From Caenorhabditis elegans (taxonomy: Eukaryota > Nematoda > Chromadorea > Rhabditida > Rhabditidae): 64,000 nucleotides of DNA. Positions 1 through 13,552 of the stretch are shown one piece after another; within the stretch, counting starts at the first letter, position 1; each line of letters opens with the position of its first letter. The DNA lies in contig NC_003284.9 of the NCBI RefSeq assembly GCF_000002985.6, forward strand, positions 17,360,001-17,424,000, read 5' to 3'. A program made the position numbers and the translations under genes. The notes beneath the pieces were generated by a model. It ran no database searches, was not told the origin of the DNA, and saw only the letters and a program-made list of their open reading frames with translations.

Positions 1-212
1 AATAAAACATAAGAAAAAAAGATCTAAGAATAAAGAGCGTAATCTTCGTTATTTTTTGTTATTTACAAGGTTAAGCTGTCTGCTTACCTAAAAAACTGTC
101 TGGAGAAGTCTGGAAATTTTAGACTAGTTTCAAAAATCTTTAAGACACATCTTAAGAAAAGATCAGTAACTAATCCCTCACTAATTCATAGATTTAATCC
201 CCTATATTCCAG

Positions 213-2582
213 TGTGCAAGGTACCTTCGACGGCCGGTATCGGTGAATCTTCGATTGTGTGTGTTCCTGTTGGCATGTGATGCTCTTTGCTCATTGTGCT
301 ACATTTTCACATATCTCATTAATATCTTCTTCAGTCATTTTTCCAACTGTGCGTCACTTCTGCTAGAAGTAAGTGGGAGGAAACATGGAACAATAGCGTT
401 TCATGAATCATGTAACATTTAAGAATTTTAGATTAAAAGGTTTTTGTCAGAAATAACTAGGCTGTCAGGGATACAGTTACGGAAAATTGAAAAAGAGAAA
501 CTTTCGGTTTGTAACAACGTTTTTGTCATTCAAATAATTATGTTTTAAATCAGGTAGTTACAGATTGTTAAGCGACAGTACTGTACCCTTAAAACTACCA
601 TAGGAAAATCTTATGTTTTATTTTGTTGAATTTGAAATTTTCAATTTCCTTTTGGAGTGGGTTCTTGCTTCTGAAAATTATTTTATAAGTAAAGAGGAGT
701 GGATTGTAAATTTAGAAACTATATTTTTTCAGCGAAAATTGTTTTATAAAAATGCGCAAATAATTGTAGCCGACTTATAGCTAATTTAAAGATAATCATT
801 AAAAGGCGAAAAATCAATTTTGAAGAAAATTTACAGGGTTTAGTTACAATAGAAACACGCTCTGAAAGACTTCCGTTGAAAGTTGGAATGCTACAGAGTT
901 CAGCTATAAATTTCAACTAACAAAAACATGTCAAACTACCAATTTCTCTACATTCTCAATTTCAGGTGATAAAAATGTCCACCTTCACTGCTTCGGTGGT
1001 CACTCTCTCCGCGTTGGCGTTCAACCATTATGTGGGAATAGTGTACCCTCTTCACCGAAATGCTATTACCCCAAGAATCGTTAAACTGACGGTGATACTT
1101 GCCTATGCAATACCTATGAGCATCTATCTAGCAATATTTACCATTTTCCCTGGAGGTAAGTCTTTGAGTAATTGAATTCATTTAACTAGTTAATCCAGGT
1201 CTTCGAGCTCCAATCGCCTTTGCATTTTTCAACCGAGAAGGGTGTATGGGTAATGCTATTTATAGTAAGTTTCTCAATTGGGAAGACCATTGAATATTAA
1301 ACTGACATTTCCAGGAAACAATTTCTTCCGAGCTTCCCTGGTTTGCCCGTTTATCTTCTTTATTTTCATGTTATCATTCCTTTATATGCACATTGTGATT
1401 CATATGCGAAAGATCTCCCGTGATCCTCTGCTCAACAACAAAAACAATCGAAGAAACAACCGAAAACTACTCATTACAATCCTTTTGCTGGCTGGTTCCG
1501 CGTGTGCCGGTTGGCTTCCGACTTCCTTAAATTTCTTGTTGCCATTGGTGATAACCATGCCCACACGAGGAAGGTTGTATCTTGGGTAAGTTGCAGGTCT
1601 TATGTGGTAGATAATTTTATGGGGTTTGAAATGGGTTTTTTTTCTCAAACTCTTATTTTCCAGAATTCTTGCCCAATTCCTACACGTTGTGAAACTATTG
1701 GCAGACGCGTTCATTTACGCTCGGCGGCTGATTGAAATCAAGTATGCAATCTTCGTATTCAACCAGAAAACCAAACACCAGATACTTCGCAAACTTCGCA
1801 TACGTCAGTTGTTCTCCAGAAAATCTAAAATATACAAAAATATTTCAGGGCATGCAAACGAAAAAGAGCAAACTTATGTTCCACCAGAATTTCAAAGATA
1901 TTTGATAGAAACCAAAGAAAATCGATCAGTGAGATCGAAAAGGGTGAAGAGCGAGTTTCAGTCTACCGACAAAAAGCGGGCCGGGTCGGAAAAGCAGAAG
2001 AGACCGGCAACTAAAGTTACTAGTTGCCGGACATCGCCAAATGGGTCAAAGGTGAGGTTTGCGTTAGTTAAAGGAGAACTAACAATTAGGATGATTTTGA
2101 ACATATAGACCCAAGATGGGATGAAATGAGGGAATTCCACAAAAATGAAACTTCTCGAAAAATCTTTCAAAGTTTTTTATGGCGGTTCAAAATTTTGAAA
2201 AAATTACACTGAATCTTGCCTGAAAAGCAGAAAAACGATTACCTTCTTCCGTGAATGTTACTTATTTTTGGGAACAGTTTCAGCTCAAAAATCAAAAATA
2301 AAACGTGGCTTAAAATTTTTTACGGCTAAAAAATGCTAGAAACTCTTCAAAGCATTTTAATTGAGAAGTTATCATATGGTGAAATTATTTTAAAGTTTTC
2401 ATACGTTTTCATACCTCAAAGTGTTTTTCCAGCATCTATCTGTTCATTCTCCTCTAAAAACGTGCAAGTCTGTCCCATCAGTTGTTGTGCAAAATGATAG
2501 AACTCCACAAAGAAGCAACACATCAGTTATTGTAAAAACGGTGCGACTCCCTACGGTTTCAGACATACCCCAGTTAACTTAA
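213..2582 (+). CDS. Rhodopsin-like (class A) GPCR, probable neuropeptide-type receptor, 5' end outside window
   Basis: Six exons are visible: 213-368, 966-1155, 1199-1264, 1315-1585, 1664-2051 and 2433-2582. They total 1221 nt in one open frame, 406 residues plus stop. The start and the first membrane helix lie upstream of base 1. The first exon holds a TM2-like stretch ([16 protein letters not shown]). The 966 exon holds TM3 ending in [11 protein letters not shown], where a receptor of this class normally has DRY. The 1315 exon carries TM5, a basic third loop ([15 protein letters not shown]) and TM6 with [10 protein letters not shown]. The 1664 exon has TM7 with DAFIY in place of NPxxY. A basic Ser/Thr-rich tail of over 100 residues follows. 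I infer a plasma-membrane peptide receptor. I loosely recall an orphan npr-type name for this locus but am not sure enough to give a symbol; the ligand cannot be read from sequence. Confidence 0.85.
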
Positions 2583-3317
2583 TGATTTTCATTACTTTTT
2601 TCATATAAAAAACTTATTGTCAAATGTTTCCACGACGACAACACTTGTAATTTTGAATGAATGAAAATTAAAATTGATTGCTCTCCACTCGACCACTTCA
2701 CACCACCGCCCACCTATACTCTATTGCAACAAAAGGAATTAAAAGAACCGAACCGTCGATCAAGTTCAAGACAGGTCACAAGAAACACGTAATAATTTGG
2801 AAAGAGTAGCAAAGAATGTGCCATTGAAAAAGTGTAAAGGCGCGTGCCTCGTCGTTTCCGAAACCAGTCCGTGTACGGTCTTCACTCATAATTATAATTT
2901 CCTCGGGTAAAGTTTCATTTCGTTTTACCTCGCATTTCTCATTTGTTTTACGTCATAATTGTCTACTGTCTGAAGTAAATTTTGGTTTATTGTCGAAAAT
3001 TGTTTTGTACCTTTTTTCTGTATTAAAAAAATACAAAATTTGATTATATAAAACTAAAAAATTTAATTTAAAACATTCATATAATGTAAAAACCTAAAAC
3101 TTTTCCTCTATTATTTATTCATTTTTATTAAATAAAAAAACTGTATTTTTTTCAGCAGCTTCAAACGGCATAATTATATATTTACAGCTTATGTCTATTT
3201 TTTCATATCCGTTTAAATAATACTGCAAGTAAAGTATGTCATGAGCATTTACTCCTCAAGTTTGATTTTTTTCATCACCTTTAATACCCCAGTTTATTCC
3301 AGACACACTGTTATCTA
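2583..3317. other. Intergenic region between the GPCR and the secreted-protein gene
   Basis: I see no coding potential. The stretch should hold the 3' UTR of the upstream receptor and the promoter of the next + strand gene. A less AT-rich patch sits near 2690-2900. A pyrimidine tract ending in AG at 3301-3302, 15 bases before the ATG, is either a trans-splice acceptor or the end of a 5' UTR intron. Confidence 0.5.
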
Positions 3318-4685
3318 ATGATTGAAAAACTTCAACTTATGCCATGGCTTGTCATTCTTACACTATGCATTGAAGCGGACACCCGTAAAATATTAATTCC
3401 TAAAATTGAAATCAATATGATGTTGCAAGAGCTTTCCTCACAAGAAGCGAAAGATTTCATGAAAAAATCACAAAACACGTCCAACTCCGATTCCATCAAC
3501 AATTCCACTTTGTCTTCGGAAGATGCCGACGATTCATCAACGGATTTGATCAGTTCAGTTGTGTCCGTTCCACCGGAAAGTTCTGATGCCGTCACCACAC
3601 CGGACAGCAGCGACTTCAATGAACCGGAAGCCGTGACGCCATCAAGGCCAATGATGTTGTCCGAATTTGCAAGTCACCTAGCCGGCGGGATTCGGCAAAG
3701 AGTAGAAACGACGACACTGCCGTTACCGGAATTTCCGACTCCAAAATCGTCGGTGTTCAGTGTACTTCCTGATGATACGTTCCCTGATATGGTGGCAGAG
3801 GCCAAAGTTTGTTTTTTTTTTGTTATTTGTTGTTTTACGATAGCAAATTTTTCATTGCGGTTTACATGTTTAGCAGAAAAAAACAAAAACGCAAGAAGAG
3901 TGAAAACTTTAGCTATGAAAAATATTTGAAAAAAAAACTGAAAAAGCCCAGATAGAATTATCGTTTTTTTTTATTAGAAAAATGTATTGAATTGGTAATA
4001 ATTACTTTGATCTCACAGAAAACAAAAAAGAACGCAAAGAAAAATTAATAATAGTCTCCACTTTATCTAGAATTTCTCAGCGTGTTTCAATCAAATTTTC
4101 ATGTTCTTCTCAGATTTGTGTTTTTCTATTGACTTGGCGAAGTAGAACGGATTTAGAAACCATTTCCACTAGAGAAATTTGCCCACTTTTTAAAATATCG
4201 AGTACTCAAGGAAAAATGTGTTGTTTCACTTCACAAAATTCATGAAATTTATCAAAAACTGCAAAAATATTGGGATAAAAATTTATAAATTTTTTTGTGC
4301 AAAAATAATGTAGGCTTTATATCAGAACTTAAATTTTTTTTTTAATTTTTTAAATTTAAATTTCACTCACTATTTATCAGAATCTCATAAAGCTGTCAAA
4401 AACTTGAAACTTTTAATTTCAGGACTTTATCCGCCGATACCTGTCCCCTGAACAATGGAGAAAACTAAGAATTTTATTGCGGACTATGAAGGAAGTTGGG
4501 GGATCCCGACAGGATATTCATAGAGCTGCAACAGTTTTTATTTCAAAAGTATGTTTTTTAAAAATTCTTTCAATTTTTCCAATGATTTTTTGCAGGTTAT
4601 ATCCAAATCGGAAATGGCGGAGATCACAGAACGGAAGCAATCTTTGTTTGAAACTTTTAATAAGAGATATTTCGCAAAAGCGTAA
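3318..4685 (+). CDS. Small secreted protein of unknown function, Ser/Thr-rich N-terminal half
   Basis: Three exons (3318-3806, 4423-4548, 4596-4685) all join in phase 0 and give 234 residues. The first 20 or so residues look like a signal peptide (PWLVILTLCIEA). Residues about 45-155 are low-complexity, rich in Ser, Thr, Asp and Pro, and likely disordered or O-glycosylated. The last two exons encode a compact charged helical segment (LSPEQWRKLRILLRTMKEV, then ISKSEMAEITERKQSLFET). No cysteine-rich domain, transmembrane segment or catalytic motif is visible. I do not recognise the family; a weak resemblance of the C-terminal helices to nematode DUF148/SXP-type proteins is speculation. The gene is convergent with the MFS transporter; the stops are 214 bases apart. 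Confidence 0.75.
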
Positions 4686-4747
4686 ATTTTAATTTACAGT
4701 TTCAAATTTCGAATCTCAGTGTTTTTATAAAACTATCACATATATGT

Positions 4748-4760
4748 AATAAATAATAAA
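4748..4760 (+). terminator. Overlapping AATAAA polyadenylation signals
   Basis: Two overlapping AATAAA-type hexamers lie about 65 bases after the stop of the 3318-4685 gene. This is a normal distance for a nematode 3' end. Confidence 0.5.
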
Positions 4761-4899
4761 ACAAGTATCACAATATTCAAAAAAAATTATCACAAATATA
4801 CATCGTTTTGGGAATGAAACTCATATTGTGCATCGTAAGATACAAACCGTAATTTGGGAAAAGTTAAACATTGAGACTAAAACTACAAAAATTGAGAGC

Positions 4900-7800
4900 T
4901 TAGACAGTTTTCTTGGCAGCAGGATTTTCCAATCTTTTCAAAAGAATGAGTGGGATGAATAGAAGAAAAGCACCCATAATGTAGCAGGTCGTTGCTCCAA
5001 GGAGCCAGAAAACTGAAAATGTGAATTCACTTTTGGAAAGAAAGTTTTAAACTCCTGAGATGAATTTTGTGAATCTACTGTCCAGTCGTAAAACTTAGTG
5101 CTTTTGGAAAAATCGGATTTTAACCTACTTAACATTAAGTTAATGTATTAGGTGTGTCAATAAATTCCGGGTCAAAATTTATAATTTTGATTATGATTAT
5201 TAACTACATATATCTAAACGTTAGGGTTTCAAACATGTGAAATTACTTTAAATTTCTTCGAAAACCCAAGTTTTCAATAATGTGGTAACTTGTCCAAACT
5301 TCGAGTAAAAATTTTAAAAAAAATCTAAAATTTTAAATGGTCTATACTGGCGCTCCTTTGAGCCTTTTAAATTTTTTAAAACTTACATGTGGATGAAATC
5401 ACGGGTCCCAGAGCTCTTGCAAGACATCCTAAACTTCTGAAAATACCGGCAAGCACCCCTTTCTCACTTTGTGGGTAGATGACGTGAACTAACGATGTAA
5501 GACTTGTGACAACAGTAGCTGAAGCTGAAATGAGAGACAACAACTTATAATTACTTCCTAATTATTTCATGTTTCTCTTTACCAATTGCATAGAAGAATA
5601 GTCCAGCATAAAGAACCAATGGCGTTTTGGCGACGGCCACCAGTAAATACGCCGGGATGATGCAAGCAATCCCGAATTCTGCGACAGCCTTTTGTCTGCA
5701 AAGAACTGAATTATTGGGATAAGAATATTTAATAAGCATTAACAGACAAAAATATTGAAAATAATAAAAATAAATCTCAGAAAAATTTTTAAAAATTGGG
5801 TCTCACTTCTCGATAGGGGTCTTCCTCACATATTTTGCTTGGATGGGGAGCATCAGGAGCCCAGTAAACAGATAGACTTTTCCTTGTTGCATGCTGAAAT
5901 TTAAAACACAAGGATGCGGGAAAACTATATAAAAGTCGTACTTATCAAAGTCGAATCTGATGTGTGTCAAAAATGGTAGGGTGAATTCAAGGCCGGAATA
6001 TAAGAAAAGGAATAGAAAATATATCCAGCCAACTTTTTGCATTTCTTGTTTTCCTGAAAAATGTTAAATCTTCTTCTGATTGTGAACATGACAAGTTGTT
6101 TTTTAAAGACCACCGGGGACTTTTAATTGACAAGGGTCTGATTTTTCAGTATAGCGCCCGACATCTGGGTTCCCGTAACAATGATTCTATTCGTATAACT
6201 TTTTGATATGTTCATTGGGGATTCATATTTAGTCACCATCAGAATTCAGGACATCTACAATGTACAAACAAAAATCCAAAAAAAGTGTTGCCTAACTTCA
6301 ATTTAGGACTATTTTTCCAAATTTGTATTAAACATCTGTTGTTACAAAAGACACAAACAGAGTGCGTTTTAAAAAACAAATTTGATAAATAGCTTTTATA
6401 AGGAAACTTCTACTAATTTATTTTAATTTTGCCGCCAATTAAACTAACTTTCTTGTGGAGCATTGACTGCCGTGAACTGGAACAAGTCCTTTGGAGTCAC
6501 CAGTTCCTTTCGTGTTTTTTTGATGTCATCGAGACTTTTCTGTATATTATCCGAGGTTAAAATTGGTCAACTATAATCTTTTCACCTGCTCTTTGAGGTC
6601 CAATGTTTCGGGAAGGAAAAACAAAAATCCAAACTCCAAAATTGTAAGGATAATTGAAAACATTGCAGGGTAGGCAAAGGGAGAATCCTAAAAATGAAAG
6701 TTGTATACTTTTTCTATTGATATGCAAAAGTTTCAATAAGTTTGCCTATGTATTGTGAGCTTGCGGAAATTTTAGAAGCACGCAACTTTCAAACCACAGT
6801 GAAAAAAACGATCTGATTTTCAAAAAATGATCAACTAGGTACCAAAAATAGTTGTTCAAATTATTTTGAAGTGTATAAATTTTCAATTGAAAACTTTCCC
6901 ACGAGAATGAAAAACATGCACATTTAAACACATTGCGAAATGCCAGAGCATCTCCAAAAACTTGTGACAATCTTAGATGTGCATGAGAACACATATAATT
7001 TCAACAATTCTTTACAGCTTACTATTGACGCAATTGTGGAGAAGTATGCTCCAATCATTGGTCCAATCAGGAATCCCAGAGAATAAGAAATTCCGATGAG
7101 TGCCTGGAAAAAAGTTATGTTAAAAAAGAAGATTCATAAGACATTGGAGTTATATGAAACATATAAAATTGCACTGGGCAATGCCTAGAAGGCTATTTGG
7201 AATTCCAACCATTCTCTGAATGTTAAAACAACCCTTATATTTTTTATTAATGCTGCATGCAGCACTAAATTTCAGGACCTTTTTTTAATACAGTGCTAAT
7301 AGAAACTGCAGTACTAATCAGTTGCTCTACACTTCAGTGAATTTTTTAAGTGGTAGTTATTCTCAGGTTAGGTTTGGTAATGTTTCACAAGAAGTTCCAA
7401 AACTAACTAACCATTCCCTTTGGATGATCTTCGGGGGAATATACATCCGAAACAATTGCAGTTGCCACATTGATGTTTCCCTTGCTCAAGCCGCCCAGAA
7501 TCCTTGACAACACAAAATACGCGAATATATCTGCTTTCAACCAATTCTGCAACAAAAACAACGTGCTTACTTCAGATTAGAATGTTAGACACTAACAACG
7601 TATGAGATAAACGTCATAATGCAGCACAAACTGATGACAGCTCGGCGTCCGTAAATATCTGACAACGAGCCAAGTGTGGGCGAGGAGATAAATTGAAGAG
7701 CACTGAACAGTGAGCCAAGGAAACCTGTGAAGAAATAAAGAAATTTGATTTTTTTTCAAGTCTAGTGTTGTTCAGCTATACCTCCAAAGAAAACTTTGTC

Positions 7801-8639
7801 ATATCTTTCGCTATGTGGAACTCCAATGGCTTCTTGAAATGATTGAAGCCCTTTCACACTGATATCATATAACCAATCCTAAAATTTTCAAATGTAACCA
7901 GCGGGGAGAGAAAAAAGAAATTCGAAACGTTTCGCCGTAAATAATTATATTCAGAACTTAAATAAAGACTGAATAAACTCAATTGAATATTAAAATGTTT
8001 TAGAATTATTTTTCGTAACAAAAATTATAAACAATGTTTTTTCAAAATTGCTAATAATTAGAAAACTTATAATGAAATCAAAATGTTTGAAATTTACAAA
8101 CTTCAATTAGTTTTAATTTTGGAATTTAATTTTTTAATAATTTTTTTTTTTTTTTGAGAAACCGTGACACAATTTTTCAATGGATATTTTTTCAAATTTT
8201 CGGACCAAGAAAATACGCTTCTTTTCAAAACATACGTTTTTTTGATCGATTGTAAATTTCAGAGGTTGACTTGTTTTTTTCTTGAATCAAAACAACTGTA
8301 CACTATAAACTCGATCAAAGTATATTTAAATTTTAAAAAAATTTAAAACAAAAATTACAGTAACTGTTTTTTCGAAACTCCTGCTAGTTTGAAAGAAAAA
8401 AAAACTAAATTCTTTGGAAAATATTATAAGTGTAGGGATTTGAAAATTTTGAACGTTTTTTGTCCTCATATATTTTGATAAACTTGTTTAAAACATACCC
8501 TATGCCCTTCTTTCGAGTAGTAATTCAGAATCGTCGGAAACAATGGTAAAATCGAAGTGAACGCTAGCATATTACATATTAAAGCTGGTATTAGCAGCTT
8601 CATCACGGCTTTTTTATCAACAGGGCCTATCGCTGTCAT
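4900..8639 (-). CDS. Major facilitator superfamily transporter, MFSD10/TETRAN-like
   Basis: Twelve exons read from 8639 down: 8639-8499, 7878-7782, 7724-7597, 7546-7412, 7103-7023, 6687-6586, 6539-6449, 6053-5942, 5893-5807, 5695-5583, 5524-5387 and 5012-4900. They total 1338 nt, 445 residues, close to the 455 aa of human MFSD10. The MFS signature between TM2 and TM3 is clear (GSLSDIYGRRAVI), as are FVLSRILGGLSKGN in TM4 and GFLIGPMIGAYFS in TM5. A central charged loop (LDDIKKTRKELVTP) separates the two six-helix halves. The last helix ends in LILLKRLENPAAKKTV. The family exports organic anions from vesicles or the plasma membrane; the substrate here is unknown. A TTTTTCAG acceptor 3 bases before the ATG suggests trans-splicing or a 5' UTR intron. 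Confidence 0.9.
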
Positions 8640-11600
8640 TTTCTGAAAAACTATAGATATTGAGCAATCGATATAAAAACGTTAGAAAAAACTCAAATAC
8701 AAAAATTTAAAAATTAGCACAAAGTAAACTCCGGAAATTTTCAACCAAAAAAAACCACATTGACAAAATGTCTGCCTACTTTAGAGAATAAATGTGTACA
8801 CTTCCTACTAGACAAACATTCCCCCTCCAAAAATGTGAAATGTCAAACAAAAATCGTTTTTGATATTAGTTAGTTCAGACCTCCCAAACGTGGGAGTTTG
8901 TTGGTTTGTCTACTAGAATTGAGCAATTTTTGTTTTGTAAATAAATGGAGTTTAAATTTAAGGAAACGTGGTACATATTGAGGGGTATTATATGAAAATG
9001 AAAGGGCGTACGGGGAATGGGAAATGTAGTTGATAGTGGGGTGGAACATGATGATTCAAAGTTATCAGTATGGGTATAATCATCAGTTGTCATTGAACTG
9101 TGAAATTCAAAGAGCAATAGGAAATTGAGTCACAAAAGTCATGGAAAATTGTAATTTGCAGGAAGGGTGGATGTGGAATTCAGCAATTTTGGAGCTTTTA
9201 CCTAATTTTCATAAAAGTGAAATGGCGATAGCAATGTTTGAAGTAAAACTGATCTAGAAAATTTTAAATTTCCTAAAATTTACATAAATTGAAGAGTTTT
9301 TATCAACTATTGTCGATTTTCCATATATTATACTAACAAGTTTTTTTATTTTCCTCAAAAAGTAATTGGCAGCTATTTAGTTTTTTTCTGGCATAATTTA
9401 AGTTGTTTTCTAAAATGTTGACCTTAATTTTCACTACCATTTGGTAATTGCAGTTAATTTATCGGTCACTGGTCTGGTATATAATTCACTAGAACAGCAC
9501 CCAACAATAAGACATTTTGTAAAACTGACGGTCAAATAATCAACTATCAGTCAAAAAAGAGCCGAATAACTTCTAGAATCCGAAAATCATTGAATCTGAC
9601 ACATTTCGTATGCATTCAAATCAACATGAATGGATGATGTCAAAGACGATCGGAGACATCGGACCGGTCCATTGAACGGAGTGAAGGAAGGGGGGGGTAA
9701 GGAAAAGAGAAAGAGCGACAACACAAAAGACTAGGGCCCGCCAATTGAAGAAGTGCGCGGATTGGGAAGAGACACAGGCAAAATGATAGAAGAGGCAGAG
9801 ACGGAAAAGAAATGAGAGGAGGGAGGTGGTAAAAGATGACTGTCTTTGCTGCTTGCTACTTGGATCATGCTAAATTGGCGCAGCAAGAGAGAATGGATGG
9901 ATCCAAGTGTTCTGGCTACTGGAGGATGTAAGCAATGGACTGTATGTTGTACTTACTTTGAAAACTTATCTAGATGCCATTGAAGAAATTATCGTCAAAA
10001 ACCTAAATAAGGACTAACAATCAAATCGCACACAGTTTTCACGAAAAAAAAAACCATGCCACCCCTATTAAATGGAGGCTGGTAGATTTTACAAACGACC
10101 TACCCTGTAGACGGCCATAATAACAAGAAAAGTATTAGAGTTAAATTTTTGATTGGCACATTTCATTCGGAAAGTATGCTTCAAATATGTTATTCATGTA
10201 GAAAAAACTCGAAATGAGACTTTTACAGAGCATTTTCAGTACTTTAAAAACTCGTAAAACTGCTCCAAACTCTGATTTCACAGACAATCTTGAACGATTA
10301 TAGGGCTAGCCCACCATTTTGAAAGTTGTAAAACATTTTTCAGGAAAAACAATGTTGTGAGGGACAATTTTATAAATTCCACCCACATATTTAGAAATTT
10401 ATACCAAAACCAACACCTGATGATTTCTATTTAAACAGCCCGTTTTCTTGTTTATTTGCACACAAAAACTGTTGTTGACCGGAGATAGGTGGCACCGTTT
10501 GCTCCTTAGAGCGAAAAATTTGTTGAATTACATAAACTAAAATTACAAAAAAAATTTCCTACTACAAATTTAAAAGTTTTCAAAAAATTTGAATCATTTC
10601 AAAAATTATGCATTCAAAGGATAATTTGGAGTGAAGAATTCAAACTTTTTCTATCGAACAAGAGATTTATAAAAAGCGAAAAAATCCCAAAACAGTAACC
10701 CAAAAAAAAAAGTAACTGGGCGGCTGAATAGATGAAGAGCCTCGATAAGATGGAATGAGTGACCCTGACACCGGTTGTATACAGCATTGAACACCTCCGT
10801 CATAATCGCGTACTATAGTAGCGGATTATCGATTTGCATATTTTAATGCACTTTGCAAAGTTGCGAATTATTAATAGAGTGTTTTTAACTAAGCAGTCAA
10901 AATTATACACAGATTTTTATGAAACATCTGTTTTTTCCGAAATATTTATCGAATTTTAAAACAAAACTACTAAATTCTGTTGAACAAAACTAGTCGAAAA
11001 TTATTATTTCAAAAAAAAAACAAAGTTAAAAATGAAATTATGTCTCAATCACTTTTTAGAAAATGTTTGCAAAATTTTTCTCACAGTTAACTTTTTCAAA
11101 AAATATTTTTCGTTTCGCTTTTTTGTCGTCTTCGAAATTAAACTTGTTTCGAATTTCTTAAACTCCGCCGCAAATAAATGATTTACATAGATTTTGCATT
11201 GAAAATAAATGAACTGGATTTTCAAAATTTTTTTTGTCCGATATGTAAACATTTTTTCGCAAAAAACTTCTTTTATTGGATTAAAAAAAATTTTTTGAAT
11301 ACCAAGATATTCATTCAAATAACTTTTTGCGGCGCAAATTTAGTTAAAAGTAAAGAACTTAATAAGTGAATTTGTTATAAATAAAGAAAATTCGAAAACA
11401 ATTAAAATTTATTCACATGTCATAGAATATTCACATTAAAAAAAAACGATACAGTTACCATTATAAAAATTAGATTGTTATTCAAAACTAAACGATGAAA
11501 CTCGTATTGCAAGACAAAGTATGAAAAAATAATCAAGAAAAGAGAAAGGGTTTGTGAAGATCAATGTGAAACAAATTGTCTTTCAATTATACTATTTTAA

Positions 11601-13552
11601 TAATAATATAACAAGGAAGAGCGAAAGAGCACTGACGAGGAGTGATGGGGCGGCAGCCTTTGTTTTCACCGCCAACGCTTCAGAATTCGTCTCTATTATC
11701 TCTGAAACGCAATGGAATTTCAATAAGCTTTATGGGTAATTAAATTGAAAAGCAGTTGGTTACCAAAAAGCAAAAAAAAAACAAACTGAAGAAGTTAATT
11801 GAAAAAAAAAAACTGATTATAAAAACAAACGGGAAGAAACTTAGGAGTAAACAGAAAAAATGTGAAATAAAACGGAAAAATAGGTTAGCTTTGGTTATTC
11901 CTTCATGAAGAGAAGACATTGATCTTTTATAGTTATTTTAGCCTTCTGAAATATTTTGGATAAATATAGCAGATCCTGGGTTTCCGAATAAAATCTCTAT
12001 TTTTTAAACTGTCATATAGAAATATCAACTTATAAAAGTTTTGGATACCCTAGTTGGGTCATTGCAAATCTATTTACTAAATTCCAATATTTCTATATTT
12101 AACTTCCAACAGCCGACAATTCAAGGTTACATAAGCTAAGTTTCTCTTAAGAAATGCTTTACCGTGAAAATTAACTGTCAGCTGCGCAGATTTTTACTAG
12201 TACTGATTGGGTGATATTAAAATTTAAAGAATAAACTTTGGTTGTTTTATCATTATCCAATTCAAATTTTTATTAATATTTCCTTTGTGAAACTGCTCAT
12301 TGCTCTTTGACTTTGTTAAAAATCGAAATATTTTCATTCTTGATACAAACATTTTGAGAATTCGGGAAAGAGGCAGAAATATTGCAACAAAGTGACAGAA
12401 AAAAAAGGACAACAAGATAACCGGTGATGCTTGTGGGGTAGATTGATTGTGTGGTAGGTTGATAAAATCCGTGATGACTGAAAAATGCACAAAGAAGGGG
12501 GTGGGAAGGCGCGACATGCTCGAAGACGGAACAAAAGTTGAGGGGTGTTTTCGGACGGATGAGCAACACATGCACAAACCAACTCACGCACCGTTGTCAG
12601 GGACAGGCACTCGGTTAGTGAACCTGGAAAGGATGAAAATTTGGATAGATCGGAGGAGAGGTGGTGCATTGAATGGACAAGGTTGTTTGAATGTACATTT
12701 GGAACCGTTTGAAGATTTTTTCTCGTTAAAATAGTACGTACAGAGATTGTTTTGAAATTCTGAAGATTAGATGTGAAGGCAAAATACTTGAATTTGATTT
12801 AAAGTGTAGTTTAAAGAATTTCAACAGTTTAAAATTAGTTGTTCACATAATTTTAGTACTTAGAAGTGGAGTAGCAAAAGAATTCGATAACAGAATAAAA
12901 CGTTTTTTTACAAACGCTAAAAATGTTTCTGCTACGCAAGGCTGCGCAGCGGCAACTGGTGTTAGAAAGACTAGCCAGTTGCCAAAATTATAAACTGTTC
13001 GAAGTTCTATAATTAAAAATTTATTCTTACGCTCACAGTAGCTTGAAAACCACACTGCTAGGCGTTTTCTTAAGAAAATGGCGAGTTATGTCAATGTTTC
13101 AAATTGTTTTGTTACTTACTTACTTACTTACTTAGTAAAATAACACTACACAGAGTATCGCCAAAAACTTCAGTAATCGGTTTTTTCAGAAATTTTGACA
13201 CTTGGGCTTATGCGATGGTAATTTTCAAACAGGCCAAATTTTGAAAAAAAAAGACTATTTGTTCAAATTTTGAATAGAAATTTCACGCGTTTTTTGAAGT
13301 CTATGTTTATTTTTTGGCACAATAAAAGTAGGATTTGAAAAAGTCTACGCTGATTCTACTGCACCTTTAAGACGGTTTTGAAATTTTCTAAAAAAAAATA
13401 CCTCATTAACAGAAATGTCTTCCAAAATAATGAAATAATGAATAATGAAAATAATGAAGGTCTTTACGTCAAACATTCTCGTATAATTTTTTAAACAAAG
13501 GGGAGTTACGGATGAACAAATCAAAAAATTCAAAACGTTCTAAAACTGTAAC
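8640..13552. other. Gene-poor intergenic region, 4.9 kb
   Basis: No exon chain could be supported. Short open frames overlap on both strands at 12224-12734 in a less AT-rich patch, without splice partners or recognisable domains. A purine-rich segment at about 9650-9870 contains an 8-G run (9690-9697). A (TTAC)n microsatellite of about five units is at 13112-13134. The region probably carries the transporter promoter and the glutaredoxin 3' UTR. Confidence 0.5.
13112..13134. repeat. (TTAC)n microsatellite
   Basis: About five and a half perfect copies of the tetranucleotide TTAC stand in intergenic DNA downstream of the glutaredoxin gene. Confidence 0.9.

Noticed and set aside
12224..12734. 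Overlapping open frames of 95-117 codons on both strands
   Set aside because: Four frames are open at once in a less AT-rich patch; none has splice partners, a signal peptide or a recognisable domain.
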